Shown here piece by piece: positions 32,542-44,423 of a stretch of DNA of 64,000 bases. Location of the stretch: positions 1,364,001-1,428,000 of the forward strand of contig NC_016473.1 of assembly GCF_000226095.1 (NCBI RefSeq), in the 5' to 3' direction. Both the position numbers and the translations under genes were made by a program. Position 1 is the stretch's first letter. Each line of letters begins with the position of its first letter. The DNA is from Thermothelomyces thermophilus ATCC 42464 (taxonomy: Eukaryota; Ascomycota; Sordariomycetes; Sordariales; Chaetomiaceae). The notes under the pieces are model-generated. The model was not told the DNA's origin. It saw nothing but the letters and a program-made list of their open reading frames with translations, and made no database searches.

Positions 32542-33410
32542 AAGGCTTGCTTTCGTGCTGGTTGAAGGCCGAGATGCGCCGAAAGAGATTTTCTGCGTGG
32601 GTGGAGTTGGAGTGAGTTTAGTAGTCAAAACGGGGAAAGGCGTGAAAAGTGTTGTTGGTGGTGTGGGTAGGTGGGTGGGGGGGAGCAAAGATGGGTGGAT
32701 AATCAGGGGTTTTTTGGGGGGGGGGGGAGGGGGGCCGGCGCCGATGTCCGAGTCCGTGATTTAGACAAGGGGACGGAAGGCAAGAAAGGATTGGAGGGGT
32801 CATGTTTAGAAGAGTGACAGGTATCAAACAAACGCGTCATACTCTGGAACAAGTAACCCCCGGGTAGAACGGAACTGTCTTGGAGAAGGGAGGGAATGTG
32901 CGTGGGTCGATGATGAGGTGTGCGTCAAGCTAGCCAACGGGAAGAGTATTTCAGCCAAACAAAACGGATGACACGACTTCCTCCGCCTCAACTACTGAGT
33001 GAATATATCCAGAGATAGATGAGACGCGAAATGCAGCAACCATTGCCAGCTAGACTACAATCTCGCCCATCATCCGTCTATGATGAGAAACCGAAACCCA
33101 GAGCGATGAGCACCCGAATGTGACAATAGTACATGTTACGTCCCGCGAAGCCATTAACCAACCGTGCCCATGATGCGCCGCTTGCTCAACCCCCACATGA
33201 CTGACCTCCATCGTTCACACCTTCGCCCCCTTCTGGCAAACCTCCATGTCGAACCGCTGCCGGCGTGGTGTCATATGCATACACATATGCATACACATAT
33301 ACACGTATGTAGGCGGCCGCGATCTGCAAAATGCTCACGGACAGGAATGGGCTATGGATAGTTACAGCTTGTCCGCCCGTCCGCCGTCCGTGTTCAAGCA
33401 AGCGTGCCGT
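32542..33410. other. Intergenic region between tRNA-Lys and vma3
   Basis: No gene seen. It holds a G-rich run near 32709-32733 and a tandem repeat of period 12 (CATATGCATACA) at about 33272-33300. This is the 5' flank of the tRNA and the 3' flank of the V-ATPase gene. Confidence 0.5.
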
Positions 33411-34345
33411 TTAGCAGGTAATGTTGATCGTGGCCTTGGAGTTCATGAGCAGCGCGACGATCAAGCCATAGAGACCTAAGACGGTTAGCGATTAACCGCA
33501 ATGTCCCTCGAACAGGACTTGATAACTTACCCAAGACTTCGGCGAAAATGAGAATCAGGATCATGCCGACGAACAGGCGTGGTTGCTGCGCTGTGCCGCG
33601 GACGCCAGCATCACCGACAATGCCGATGGCGAAACCAGCAGCCATGCCCGCTAGACCGACCGCAAGACCAGCGCCGAGCTGAATGAAGCCCGTGAAGAGC
33701 GCGTAATTGTCTTGCTTAAGGCCATCCGAGATAAGAACCGACACCACGAGGCCGTAGATACCAATGATACCGGCCATAATGACGGGAACAATGTCTACAA
33801 GCGCGTGTTAGAACCGTCTTCCCGGCCACCTCGTGCGCGACCCGGACGTGAGTATACGCACTCTTGACGATGAGATCAGGCCGCAGGACACCCATGGCGG
33901 CGATGCCGACACCCGACTTGGCCGTGCCGTACGAGGCGCCGAGGCAGGTGAAGACGATGGCTGCTGTGCAGCCCATGGCACCGAAGAAGGGCTGCTGTCA
34001 TGTCAGTACGAGAGCGAGCGTCTACGGGTGCGCCTGTGTGGCGGTTCCGATTCGATCGAATCGACTCGGGGCACCGAGGGTAATGATGGTCACCGCCAAC
34101 AGGTTGGCGACTCGACGGGACGGAAGACAACTGACCGCGTAAACGGGGCTAGGGAAACGAAATTGTCAGCTCGGTACATCCATCAATTGAAGAACCACAG
34201 TTTATGCACTGTGATGACGCGCGCCATGCTACCCCGCGAGAGGGGTCTTGGTGTGCTGGGTGTTGATGGCAAGCAGGGCAGCACGGCGTGTTTTGAGGGG
34301 GAGAGGATGGGCCAACGATTAAACTTACCAAGCGTCTGAAGACAT
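33411..34345 (-). CDS. vma3: V-type proton ATPase proteolipid subunit c
   Basis: Four-helix proteolipid forming the proton-carrying ring of the vacuolar ATPase V0 sector. Five exons: 34345-34329 (17 nt), 34148-34136 (13 nt), 33991-33862, 33794-33531 and 33475-33411, totalling 489 nt and 162 residues, as expected. The joined N-terminus is [18 protein letters not shown], matching fungal subunit c, which supports both tiny exons. Glycine-rich helices include [19 protein letters not shown] and [19 protein letters not shown]. The proton-binding glutamate is Glu139 in [14 protein letters not shown]. The end, [13 protein letters not shown], is typical. Introns have GTAAGT, GTCAGT, GTGCGT and GTAAGT donors. 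The gene is divergent from SNU13 with 532 nt between start codons. Five exons in under 1 kb is intron-dense for this region. Confidence 0.96.
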
Positions 34346-34877
34346 TGTGAAGGTTTGAGGGCGGCGACGAAAGTGTCAAGATAACCTGTATCTCGAGGGC
34401 AACGGATGCGATTGTGCGATGGAGTGGCGTGTTGAAAGTCCGAAGCTCCAACGTCGGGGTGGATGTCGTCGGGAGTTAGTTAACAGTTCAAGGTTGGCTC
34501 GGGGCGAGGTGTTTCCAGGTTGCAGGTTGGTTGGCTTGTGCCGCGGAGAGCTTTGCTCGGCAGCAGCCCGGCACCTCAGCCACCTCCATCAATCCAATTA
34601 GGTAATCCGTGTGCCGGTCCGACCTAAGCCCATTCTGCCGACTTTGACCGCCCAAAGTTTGCAGCAAGTGCCGTAATTTGCTGCTGTATCTAGTGTACGA
34701 AGTTATTCGCAAGCACATTCTGGTTTTTCGCCTCCCTTTGCTGTCCGTCCCTCGCGATCGCTTTCTCCAACAGGCAGTCCCCACGAAACCAGGGCGAGCA
34801 AACGCAGTGAACCCTGGAGACAAGCACGCCTCGACCAACCAATCCTCATCCGTTCAATTGCCCAAATATACGACGCC
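34346..34877. promoter_or_regulatory. Shared divergent promoter region, vma3 / SNU13
   Basis: 532 nt between the two start codons. It has CCAAT at about 34838 on the plus strand, 40 nt before the SNU13 start. Both are highly expressed housekeeping genes; no TATA box is obvious. Confidence 0.5.
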
Positions 34878-35431
34878 ATGTCTGCTCAGAACGAGTCCGC
34901 CGCCTGGCCCAAGGCCGAGGACCCCGCGCTGGTCCAGGAGCTGCTCGACTGCGTCCAGCAGGCCAGCCACTACCGCCAGCTCAAGAAGGGCGCTGTAAGA
35001 CGAACCCGCCGTTTCGTTGCCGTTGGACCACGTGCTAACTCTCGACGCTAGAACGAGACGACCAAGTCGTACGTCCGTGCTCTCTTGAAACGCGATGTGA
35101 TCTACGACTGACAGACACCAGGATCAACCGCGGCACGAGCGAGCTCGTCATCCTCGCCGCCGATACCCAGCCCTTGAGCATCGTCCTTCACATCCCCCTC
35201 ATTAGCGAGGAGAAGAACGTGCCCTACGTGGTGCGTAGCCCGATCCCAACCAGCGGCGGACAATGAGATGCTGACTTGTGATTGCAGTACGTCCCCAGCA
35301 AGGTCGCCCTCGGCCGTGCCTGCGGTGTCTCGCGGGCCGTCATTGCTGTTTCCCTTACCTCGAACGAGGCCTCGGATCTGAACTCCAAGATTCGCGCCCT
35401 TCGCGACAAGGTTGAGCGTCTGGCCATGTAA
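34878..35431 (+). CDS. SNU13: Snu13, 15.5-kDa L7Ae-family snRNP/snoRNP protein
   Basis: Kink-turn-binding protein of U4 snRNA and of box C/D snoRNPs, acting in splicing and rRNA modification in the nucleus and nucleolus. Exons 34878-34994, 35052-35068 (17 nt), 35122-35230 and 35288-35431 give 128 residues, the family length. The L7Ae RNA-contact block [20 protein letters not shown] is assembled across two introns from the 17-nt exon and exon 3, so the microexon is essential: it carries the conserved Asn-Glu-x-x-Lys residues. [18 protein letters not shown] and the ending KVERLAM are also typical. All introns are 50-60 nt with GT-AG ends. Confidence 0.97.
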
Positions 35432-36194
35432 GGAGGCTTATCCGAGAGAAAGAGAGAGGGAGAGTGAGGGAAAGAGTACATTCAGTCGTGGCAAATGAAT
35501 ACGAGAGGATGCATCCACAAGGATGGGTTGAGTCAGTGGTGGTGGCACTGCCAGGACGATGAACGCCCGAGGAGATTGGAACCTGCTTGGTGCAGAGAGT
35601 AGGGTTTCGACCATGCCCAACCGTTCTGTATTCCAGCGTGCGTGGTCTAGCCGGCAGGCATCGGGAAATACATATTGGATTCTCCTAATTCTGATACCAT
35701 CACGACCGAGGGGAGGGTTGGGGTTGCAACACATCCTAGTACAGAGTAGATATCTCGCTTCGCTCGATTTCCATTCGGCAGTGGCGCGTGGGGCGGCCTG
35801 CAGAATGAACGCTCTCAGGTGGGCTGCGGGATCGGTTAATAAGGACCCCACACGCGGACCTGCACTACAACATCATGGGCGCCAAGTCAGGCCCCGAGTT
35901 TCCATGACAGCCTCCTCAGGCCAGAACCCGGGTGTGTGGGCCGCTGCTGTGTTCTCCTTGACTGATCATCTTGCCAGAGCAGGAGCTTCGGCTGTTCCAT
36001 GGTTGACCGTTTTGTTTCACTGTTTACCTCACAGAGAATAGACGGATAAAAGCCACAGAATAAACCTTCGCGAGTCGCCGCAGCTGCTCTTCTGATAGTG
36101 ATTTCGAGCATGATCTAACTTTAGCTTCTTTTTTTCGTTTTATCCTTACGCTACCCTAGACGCAGACGAGGAATCACAAGCACTACCTTAAGCC
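35432..36194. other. Intergenic region between SNU13 and the SAC-domain gene
   Basis: No gene is supported. A GA-rich patch follows the SNU13 stop (35440-35475), probably 3' UTR. The last part before the SAC gene is T-rich, TTTTTTTCGTTTTATCC near 36129-36145, as expected of a 5' region. Confidence 0.5.
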
Positions 36195-39100
36195 ATGCCG
36201 GGTCTGGCGCGCAAGATCATCATCTGCGCCGCCGTCGACGGGCTGGTGCTGCACCCACTCAACGCGCGAAAGGACTCGCATCAACGTTCCGCGGCCCTCC
36301 CGCCTGTGCGGATCAAGTACGGAGATGCCTCCATCTCCCCCATCCCGCGAGACGCTGCGCCCGATCCCTCATCTCTGCCGCCCAACTCCTCCTTCGAGGC
36401 CTTTGGTATCGTCGGTATGCGGCAATCCAACCAGCACCCTTCCATCACCTCCCCTCCCCCTCCCCCTCCTCCCGACATCATGCTCCCCATCCCCTCTTTC
36501 TCCTGACCCCAAGAATTCACGATATAACTGGGTTGGTCCACTGACCTGAACAAACCCCCTCCCCCCATCCCCACCCCAAACCAGGTCTCGTCACCGTCTT
36601 CCACTACAGCTACCTCATCTCCATCACCCGCCGCCAGCAGGTCGCCTCCATCCGCGGCCTGCCCGTCTACGTCGTCACGGAGGTCGCCCTGACGCCGTGC
36701 ACGTCGCAGCACGAGGCCGCCGAGGCCATCGCGCGGACCGCCGCCTCCCTCCGCGGCCGGAGGGAGTCCCTGGAGGACGGCGACGACGGGAGCGCCGACG
36801 CGTCCACCGCCGCGGCGAGCGCGGACGAGGAAGGGATATTGTCCGGGTCTGACGAGAGGGGCGGCGGCGGCGGCGACGAGGTCGGAGGGCGCGATGATGA
36901 CGGGGAAGTGATGAGCGACACGGAGGCCGCTACGGCCGGGGCGACGACGGGCTCGGCTGCCGATGCTGCTTCTGACGGGAGGCGGAGGAGTGTCGTGCAG
37001 GACGTGATTGGGAAGAAGGGGAGCTACGGGAGGTTCGCGCAGAAGTGGTTCAGTCGGTCCGGGTGGGCGATGGATCAAAAGAGGATGATGGGCCTGAGCG
37101 CGGATGACAGGGCCGCCCCCCGGGGGAGTGGTGATAGTAGTAGTAGTAAAGGGGAGGGGAAAGCGTCCGGGGAGGCGGCTAAGCTGGGCGCTGCGAGTGG
37201 CACGGGTGGGACGGCCGCCGCCGCCATCAGCTTGCTGCCGAAACTGTTGCGGACGAGCCAGCTTCTGTTCGGGTCGAGCAAGACGTTCTACTTTGCCTAC
37301 GACCACGACATCACGCGCAGCATGACGAATCCCAAGGTGCCCGAGACGCCGCTGGTGCCGCTGCACGAGCACGTCGAGCAGACGTACTTCTGGAACCGCA
37401 GCATCATCCAACCGTTCATCGACGCCGGCGTGGACAGCCTCGCTCTGCCCCTGATGCAAGGGTTCGTGGGCCAGCGGACGTTCGTCGTGGACAGCAACCC
37501 GCCGCAGGATGACGGCGCATACAAGGATTCGGTCGAGCTCAGCGACTTTTCCTCCTCCAGGGCCGCGTCGCCGTCGCCGGCGGACAAGGCTTCGGCGGAC
37601 ATGAGGCCGACCGAGAAGAGGTTCGACATCACCCTCATCTCGCGGCGCTCCATCAAGCGCGCCGGGCTGCGGTACCTCCGCCGCGGCATCGACGAGGAGG
37701 GCAACGTGGCAAACTCGGTCGAGTCGGAGCAGATCCTCTCGCCCGCGGATGCGGCCTGGGATCCCAACGCAAAGGTGTACTCGTTTGTGCAGACAAGAGG
37801 GAGCATCCCCCTCTTCTTCACCCAGTCGCCGTACTCCCTCAAGCCCGTGCCGGTGATGCAGCATTCGCCTGAGTCCAACTTTGCGGCGCTCAAGAAGCAT
37901 TTCGAAGGCCTGCGCAAGCGCTATGGCTCGGTTCAGGTCGTAAACCTGGTCGAGAAACACGGGGTGGAGGCGCCTATTGCCGAGGTGTACGAAAAGAACA
38001 TACAGCAGCTCAACGAGGAGGCAGGACCGGGGGCTGACAAGGTCGAGTTCGAGTGGTTTGATTTTCATGACGTCTGCCGCGGCATGAAGTTCGAAAACGT
38101 CTCGTTCCTCCTGCAGACCCTGGGCGGCCAGCTCGAGCGGTTTGGGAGCTCTGTCTCGGTCAATGATCGCCTCGAGACTCGGCAGAAGGGCGTGCTACGG
38201 ACCAACTGCATGGACTGTCTGGACCGGACCAACGTCTGCCAGAGCTCGTTTGCCAAATACATGCTGGACCTGCAGCTCAAGGAAGAGGGCTTCGACATGG
38301 CCGCGCAGAAGGACCAGGAGAATGTCTGGTTCAACACGCTATGGGCGGATAACGGCGATGCCATCTCTAAGCAATACGCTTCCACGGGTGCCATGAAGGG
38401 CGACTACACGCGAACGAGGAAGCGGAACTACCGCGGTGCGCTGACCGACGCCGGTCTGTCACTGACTCGCTTGTTCAACGGGTGAGTCTGCCGGTCACAG
38501 CAGTAATGTGTTTGGGGACACTGGGATTTGTCAATTAACAGCATCTGCCAAGCATGTTCAACGACTTCTTCCTCCAAGCCAGCATTGACTTCCTCCTCGG
38601 CAACGTCACTTCGCTCGTGTTTGAGGAGTTCGAGGCCACCATGATGACCAAGGACCCGGCCGTCTCCATGCAGAACATGCGCCAACAGGCCATCGAGCTC
38701 TGCCAGAAGCGCGTCGTCGCCGACGAGGACGAAGAGTTCGTCGGCGGCTGGACACTGCTCACGCCTCACGTCCCCGACACGGTGCGGAGTGCCTCCATGG
38801 AGGAGGCCGTCCTCCTCCTGACCGACGTGGCGCTCTATCTCTGCCGATTCGACTGGAACCTGGACAAGGTGTCGTCCTTCGAGCGCGTCGACCTGGCCCA
38901 CATCCGAAAGATCAAGCTCGGCACCTACATCACGTCGACCATCTCGCCCGCGCAGACCGACGACACGCGCAACGTCGGGCTGGTCATCGAGTACAGACCG
39001 GGCCTGACCGACATCACGCGCGTCAACACGCGCTCGCTGTCGTCCATGTCCTCTAGCACGGCCCAGGCTCGCGACTCCGAGGAGGGCGGGGCGCCCACAG

Positions 39101-39498
39101 CTGCTGCCGCCGCCGCCGCACCCGCACGAGACGCCGGATCCGCGCCAGCCGCGTCCGGTCTCGCCGGGTTGCTCAGCCGCCGCCCGCAGACGGCAGCGCC
39201 GCGCAAGATCGCCCTCAAAGCGCTGCACAGCCAGACGTCGGCGGCCGACCCGTCGTCGAGGAGCATGCAGGACGAGCCGGGCGCCATCACGCGCCTGACC
39301 GAGATCCAGCAGGTGCTGCTGATCGCGGCCGAGATCGAGAGGCTGGCGATCCGGAACCAGCCCCGTCTTGCGGGCAAGAGCCCGGAGGAGGCGGGCCTGG
39401 TCGAGAAGGGCGACATCATCTCATTGGCGGAGGCCAAGAAGAACACGACCCTGTTGGAACAGCTGGGCCACTCGATTAAGAAGCTTGTCTGGGCATAG
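36195..39498 (+). CDS. SAC-domain phosphoinositide phosphatase, Sac2/INPP5F-like
   Basis: Lipid phosphatase predicted to remove phosphate, probably the 4-phosphate, from inositol lipids on endosomal, Golgi or plasma membranes. Exons 36195-36414, 36585-38481 and 38553-39498 (220 + 1897 + 946 nt) give 1020 residues. The SAC N-terminal part is split by a long acidic, Gly/Ser-rich insertion (about residues 125-225). The catalytic P-loop NCMDCLDRTN has Cys615 and Arg621 (CX5R). After the SAC core, an hSac2-type domain follows (MRQQAIELCQKRVVADEDEE, GGWTLLTPHV, TDVALYLCRFDW, FERVDLAHIRKIKLG). The C-terminus is low-complexity, then helical (ITRLTEIQQVLLIAAEIERL). The acceptor of exon 3 is CCAAG rather than the nearer AACAG, because only the former keeps the family frame. 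This layout resembles INPP5F rather than yeast Sac1, which has C-terminal membrane helices not seen here. Confidence 0.92.
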
Positions 39499-39632
39499 AT
39501 GGGTGACGGCTTGTCTTGGGTTTTTTTTTTCCCTTCTTGTTCTTTTTTCTTTTGTCTCTCTCTCCTTTTTGGTCTGCATGGGTCGAGATCGACCTATCGA
39601 GCTCGGAAGAATAGAACCAAGAACACCCCGCC

Positions 39633-40898
39633 TCAATCATCGTTTTTGTCACCGTCACGCTCCTCCTCCTCCTCCTCCTCCTCGTCCTCGTCCTGGTTTG
39701 CATCCTCTGCCCTGTAGAGGTGCATCTGATACCGCATATTCTCCAGGGCAATGGGGTAGTCCAGCCCGCCCCCTTGCTCGCCGGCCAGGCGGAACCAAAG
39801 CGACTCGTGCGACTCGAGCTTGGCCCAGCGCCGCCCGCCGACCGGCTCGTCCCGGGTGGCGAGCAGGACCCTGTCGAGCAGCCAGTGCATCGGGTACCGC
39901 TTGGCCTCCTTGCCGACGGCGGCCTCCGAGTAGCTGCCGGGGCTGTCGACGACGAGCAGCAGGGAGCCCACGGGGACGGCGGCGGTCAGGTTGAGCAGCA
40001 AGGTCGTGGTCCGGCGCAGGCCGCCCGCCGTGAAGAGCTCGTTGAGGGTGAAGAGGAGGGTGACCAGGAGCGGGGCCGCGCCGAGCACGGCGGGGAGGGA
40101 GCTCCTGTCGAGGGCGAGGACGTCCTGCCGGAGGACGGACGCGGCAAACCGCGAGGGAGGGACCATGGCGGCGTTGGCGAGTCTGGCCGCTTCGCTGGCG
40201 TACTTGGATATGGGCGGGGGAGTGGTGAGTGCCTCGGTGAGCTTGGTGACGACGGCTTCCCAGGGGCCGGAATCGAGGAGAGTGATGGCGCCTGACAAGG
40301 GAGGGGAGGAGGAGGAGGAGGAGGAGGAAGGCTGATGGCTGAGGAAGGCTCCGAGAGCGACGAGCTCCGCTGCTCCGCCACCGATGGAGAAAATGTTGAG
40401 TTGGCGGGGGGTGAGCAGGTCGTGGGCGAGAGGTTCGCCCTCGCCGTCGCCGTCTTGGTGAACTTCCTGATTTTGCACGGTATTGTTCGGAGCGGGGCAT
40501 GATAGCGATTGCAGATGGTCCCTGATTCTCTCCAACACAGAAGCATAGCACAGAGCCCGCGTCGGACTCCATCGGGCCGCATACACTTCCAGGTACTCCG
40601 GGTTGCCAAATGCTCTTGCAAAGTCCCGATCGTACAGCGCTTGTTTCACGGATTGCAACGTGTCGGTGAAGCTCGGCGAGGAAAGGACCTCGCTAAATGC
40701 GTGCCTGAACACATCTAAGACACGCTGCTGGCGTTTCCTCTCCTCGGGCGAGATCGTTCGTTTCTGGCCTCGCTCATCTTCCGTTTCCTTGGACGAGAGA
40801 GTAGCCGGTCCCTTTTTTGGCCGACTTTTCGTGTTCGCGGCACTGGTTTTGCCGGTTTTGGGTTTTGCCCCTGAAGATGCCCCTTTTCTGCCGACCAT
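39633..40898 (-). CDS. BMT6: 25S rRNA (uridine-N3) methyltransferase, Bmt6-like
   Basis: Putative SAM-dependent methyltransferase of the family containing yeast Bmt6, which makes m3U in the large rRNA; nucleolar in yeast. Single exon, 421 residues. A basic, Lys-rich N-terminus (about residues 1-45) looks like a nuclear or nucleolar signal. SFTDTLQSVKQALYDRDFARAF and YAARWSPTRALCYASVL form the conserved helical part, and IFSIGGGAAELVALGAF is SAM motif I. LLFTLNELFTAGGLRRTT is the later family block, and LENMRYQMHLYRAED closes the domain. The extreme C-terminus is a Glu/Asp run from a GAG repeat. Ser and Pro runs in the middle ([11 protein letters not shown]) also come from trinucleotide repeats. 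The gene ends 134 nt from the convergent SAC gene. Confidence 0.85.
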   Translation of the reverse strand: MVGRKGASSGAKPKTGKTSAANTKSRPKKGPATLSSKETEDERGQKRTISPEERKRQQRVLDVFRHAFSEVLSSPSFTDTLQSVKQALYDRDFARAFGNPEYLEVYAARWSPTRALCYASVLERIRDHLQSLSCPAPNNTVQNQEVHQDGDGEGEPLAHDLLTPRQLNIFSIGGGAAELVALGAFLSHQPSSSSSSSSPPLSGAITLLDSGPWEAVVTKLTEALTTPPPISKYASEAARLANAAMVPPSRFAASVLRQDVLALDRSSLPAVLGAAPLLVTLLFTLNELFTAGGLRRTTTLLLNLTAAVPVGSLLLVVDSPGSYSEAAVGKEAKRYPMHWLLDRVLLATRDEPVGGRRWAKLESHESLWFRLAGEQGGGLDYPIALENMRYQMHLYRAEDANQDEDEEEEEEEERDGDKNDD

Positions 40899-41909
40899 CC
40901 TTCCGTTTGCTTTTGTTTGATAATTGCTTGTTTACGGAGTCGACCTCTTCAGCCTCATCTCACTGTGGAGGTTGAGATCCATCGGGATTTGAAATTAGCC
41001 TGAATGCATCATCGCAGCGCAACCGCGCGGGAAAGTGGAAGGCCAGTATTCAAATCGCTAGTGCAGCCCCACCACCTCGAAATTCTGGTGTGCTTGTCTT
41101 GGGTTGACTTCTGCCAATGACCCCAGCCCTTACTCCTGCAGCTTTTACGGTTGACAAATACTTCGGGCAAACCTTACTTTTGAGTGCAAAGCAGTGCGTC
41201 CGGCAGAGGAAAGAGCCCTGCAATCTGCATCTCGATCTTTCCAATTGTAAACCAAAGATTGGCCGAGCTCGGTGAGCGATGGCCCTAATGAATACCGCAG
41301 TTAGCGATGCCATTGATTGTTAGTTATCACAGCAACGCATCTCCACGGACGTGCCGTTCAACGGTTGGCTCAGAACTCCTAATGGTGCGAGCTCCCTTTT
41401 CAAATGCGTGGTGTATCGGTTTTGAAACGCCCTGATAGAATCGCATTACTCCATTCGCGGCACAGTCCGATGGGGTCGAGCAGCCGGTGATCGGCTCCTG
41501 GGTAACGTCACCGAGTCCTCGACGTCACATAGAGTGACCCCCTGGTATCAATGAACAAAAATCACCTAACCAGCACATACAATCTCGGGCACAACTAGCA
41601 GGAACCGGTCGAGCTCAAACCGAGTCACCACAGGACCCCACCATGACATTCATCCGGGCGAACCAGAAGTCGCACGGCAGCTCACTGCTTTCCAACGCTG
41701 GGCGTGGGTAACCCCACCTGCCCGATCCACGCAGGGTGTCAAATCAACGCCCCCAACAGGCGGTTCCAGGGACACGACATAAAACCAACACCCCACCTTC
41801 TTCAACTCTCCAATCTTCTCCCCTTCGCATCCTCCCCGCAAATTTGCTGCTGCTCCTGCTGCTGCAAAATTGACCCTTTAGTAACCGGAACCAGCAGACA
41901 ATCGCAAAC
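40899..41909. other. Divergent promoter region, BMT6 / transketolase
   Basis: 1.0 kb with no gene. Immediately upstream of the transketolase start there is a pyrimidine-rich stretch (about 41806-41850) of the kind seen before strongly expressed fungal genes. Confidence 0.5.
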
Positions 41910-44423
41910 ATGGGTTACACCGACGTCGACAAGCTCACCATCAACACGATTCGTGTGCTGGCCGTAGGTTGCCCCTCCCAACAAGAAGAACCCCGCCCCC
42001 ACCAAAACCCGGCCTGTTCGGGCCCCCGCCGTGAGCCATGCCGGGAGCTTATCTTCGCAGCCCAGGACTCGCCGCGCGGCATGGCGCTGAATTCATGTCG
42101 GAATGAGAAATCAGTCACTAATCTTCTTGCTCTCTAGGCCGATGCGACCTTTCACGCCAACTCGGGCCACCCGGGTGCCCCAATGTAAGCTCCTCGACAG
42201 GATTTGGGGCCGCTTGGCTTGGCCTCTCGCCGATTCCGGAGAAACTGCTGACACGACCGACTCAGGGGCATGGCACCTGTCGCACACGTTCTTTTCAACA
42301 GATTCATGAGGTTTAACCCCAAGAACCCTAAGTGGCTCAACCGGGATCGCTTCGTCCTCTCGTAAGTTCCACGGCCCCGGGATCTTTCCTGGAAAGGGTA
42401 GGTTGGCTGACATAACACACACCTTCCTAGCAACGGGCATGGCTGCATGCTCCAATATGCGCTCCTCCACCTCTACGGTTATGACCTCACTATTGACGAC
42501 CTGAAGGCCTTCCGGGTAAGTTTTTCCCGCCTGCACTTGATCCTAGCGCGACATGGAATGTTTTTAACAGCCCTGTAGAAAGTCGACAGCATCACTCCCG
42601 GCCATCCCGAGGCTCACGACACTCCCGGCGTGGAGGTCACCACCGGCCCGCTCGGCCAGGGTATCAGCAATGCTGTCGGTCTCGCCATTGCCCAGGCGCA
42701 CACCGCCGCCGTCTTCAACAAGCCGGGCTTCGACATTGTTGACAACTACACATACTGCTTCCTTGGCGACGGCTGCTTGATGGAGGGCGTCTCCGCTGAG
42801 GCTTGCTCTCTGGCCGGCCACCTCCAGCTCGGCAACCTGATTGCCATCTGGGACGACAACAAGATCACCATCGACGGTGACACCAACCAGGCTTTCACCG
42901 AGGACGTCCTGAAGCGCTACGAGTCGTACGGCTGGCACATTCTGTCCGTCGGAGACGGAGACAACGACCTCGAGGGCATCGAGGCCGCCATCAGGAAGGC
43001 CCAGGAGGTCAAGGACAAGCCGACCCTCATCCAGCTCAAGACCATCATCGGTTACGGCTCGAAGCAGCAGGGCACCCACGGCGTCCACGGCTCTCCTCTC
43101 AAGGCTGACGATATCAAGCAGCTGAAGGAGAAGTTTGGCTTCAACCCCGAGGAGAGCTTCGTCGTGCCCCAGGAGGTGTACGACCACTGCCGCAAGGTGG
43201 CCGCTGCCGGTGCCGCCAAGGAGGAGGAGTGGAACAAGCTGCTCGCCAAGTACGCCGAGCAGTACAAGGCTGAGTACGAAGACCTGACCCGCCGCCTCAA
43301 GGGCGACCTCCCCGAGGGCTGGGAGAAGAACCTCCCTACCTACACGCCTGCCGATGCGGCTGTTGCGTCGAGGAAGCTCTCCGAGACTGTTCTCAACAAG
43401 ATCTTCGATGCCGTGCCCGAGCTTGTCGGCGGTTCCGCCGACTTGACCGGCTCCAACCTGACCCGGTGGAAGGGCGCTGTTGATTTCCAGCCTCCCTCGA
43501 CCGGCCTGGGCAACTACGCCGGCAGGTATATCCGCTTCGGTGTCCGTGAGCACGGTATGGGCGCCATCCTGAACGGTCTGGCCGCCTACGGCACCATCAT
43601 TCCCTACGGCGGTACCTTTCTCAACTTCGTCTCGTACGCTGCGGGCGCTGTCCGTCTGTCTGCGCTCTCGCGCGTGCGCGTCATCTGGGTCGCGACCCAC
43701 GACTCGATCGGCCTCGGCGAGGACGGTCCCACTCACCAGCCCATCGAGACGCTCACCCACTTCCGTGCTCTGCCCAACTGCATGGTCTGGCGTCCGGCCG
43801 ACGGCAACGAGACCAGCGCTGCCTACTACGTCGCTCTCACCTCCAAGCACACTCCCAGCATCCTTGCGCTCTCTCGGCAGAACCTGCCGCAGCTGGAGGG
43901 CTCTGTCATTGACAAGGCCATCAAGGGCGGCTACGTCCTCCACGAGCAGGAAGGTGCTGACATCACGCTGGTGTCGACTGGTTCCGAGGTGGGCATCTGC
44001 GTCGACGCCGTCAAGGAGCTTGCCAAGCAGAACATCAAGGCCCGTGTTGTCTCGATGCCCTGCTGGGAGGTGTTTGACACGCAGCCCAAGGAGTACCAGC
44101 TCAGCGTTCTCCCCGACGGTATCCCGTCGCTGTCGGTTGAGGTCATGAGCACCATTGGCTGGGAGAGGTATACCCACGAGCAGTTTGGTCTCAACCGCTT
44201 CGGTGTCTCGGGTGCCTACAAGGATGTGTACAAGGCAAGTTATCCTGGCTTCTTTTGGTCTATACTTTTTTTTTCCCCGCTTGCTAACGTTGCCTGCTCT
44301 CAACAGAAGTTCGAGTTCACCCCCGAGGGCGTCGCCAAGCGGGCAATTGCCACGATCAACTTCTGGAAGGACGTGCCTAACATTCGCTCGCCCCTCAACC
44401 GCGCATTCCAGCAGATCCTCTAA
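41910..44423 (+). CDS. TKL1: Transketolase
   Basis: TPP- and magnesium-dependent enzyme moving two-carbon units between sugar phosphates in the pentose phosphate pathway; cytosolic. Exons 41910-41963, 42138-42184, 42266-42361, 42431-42515, 42579-44234 and 44307-44423 (2055 nt) give 684 residues, normal for fungi. Motifs: NSGHPGAPM and [33 protein letters not shown]; the TPP motif [13 protein letters not shown] followed by [11 protein letters not shown]; the Pyr-domain block [18 protein letters not shown]; and [19 protein letters not shown]. The last intron (44235-44306) has a GC donor, AAG|GCAAGT, and a CAACAG acceptor. It is 72 nt long and lacks in-frame stops, so an unspliced message would encode a 24-residue insertion before [13 protein letters not shown]. 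No GT donor there would keep the frame. Confidence 0.97.

Noticed and set aside
33272-33300. CATATGCATACA period-12 repeat as a possible CRISPR-like or origin element
   Set aside because: Just over two units with no spacers; a simple microsatellite in a eukaryotic genome.
36281-38068. 595-codon antisense open frame opposite the SAC phosphatase
   Set aside because: Shadow of the GC-rich exon; the sense frame has clear catalytic motifs and the antisense none.
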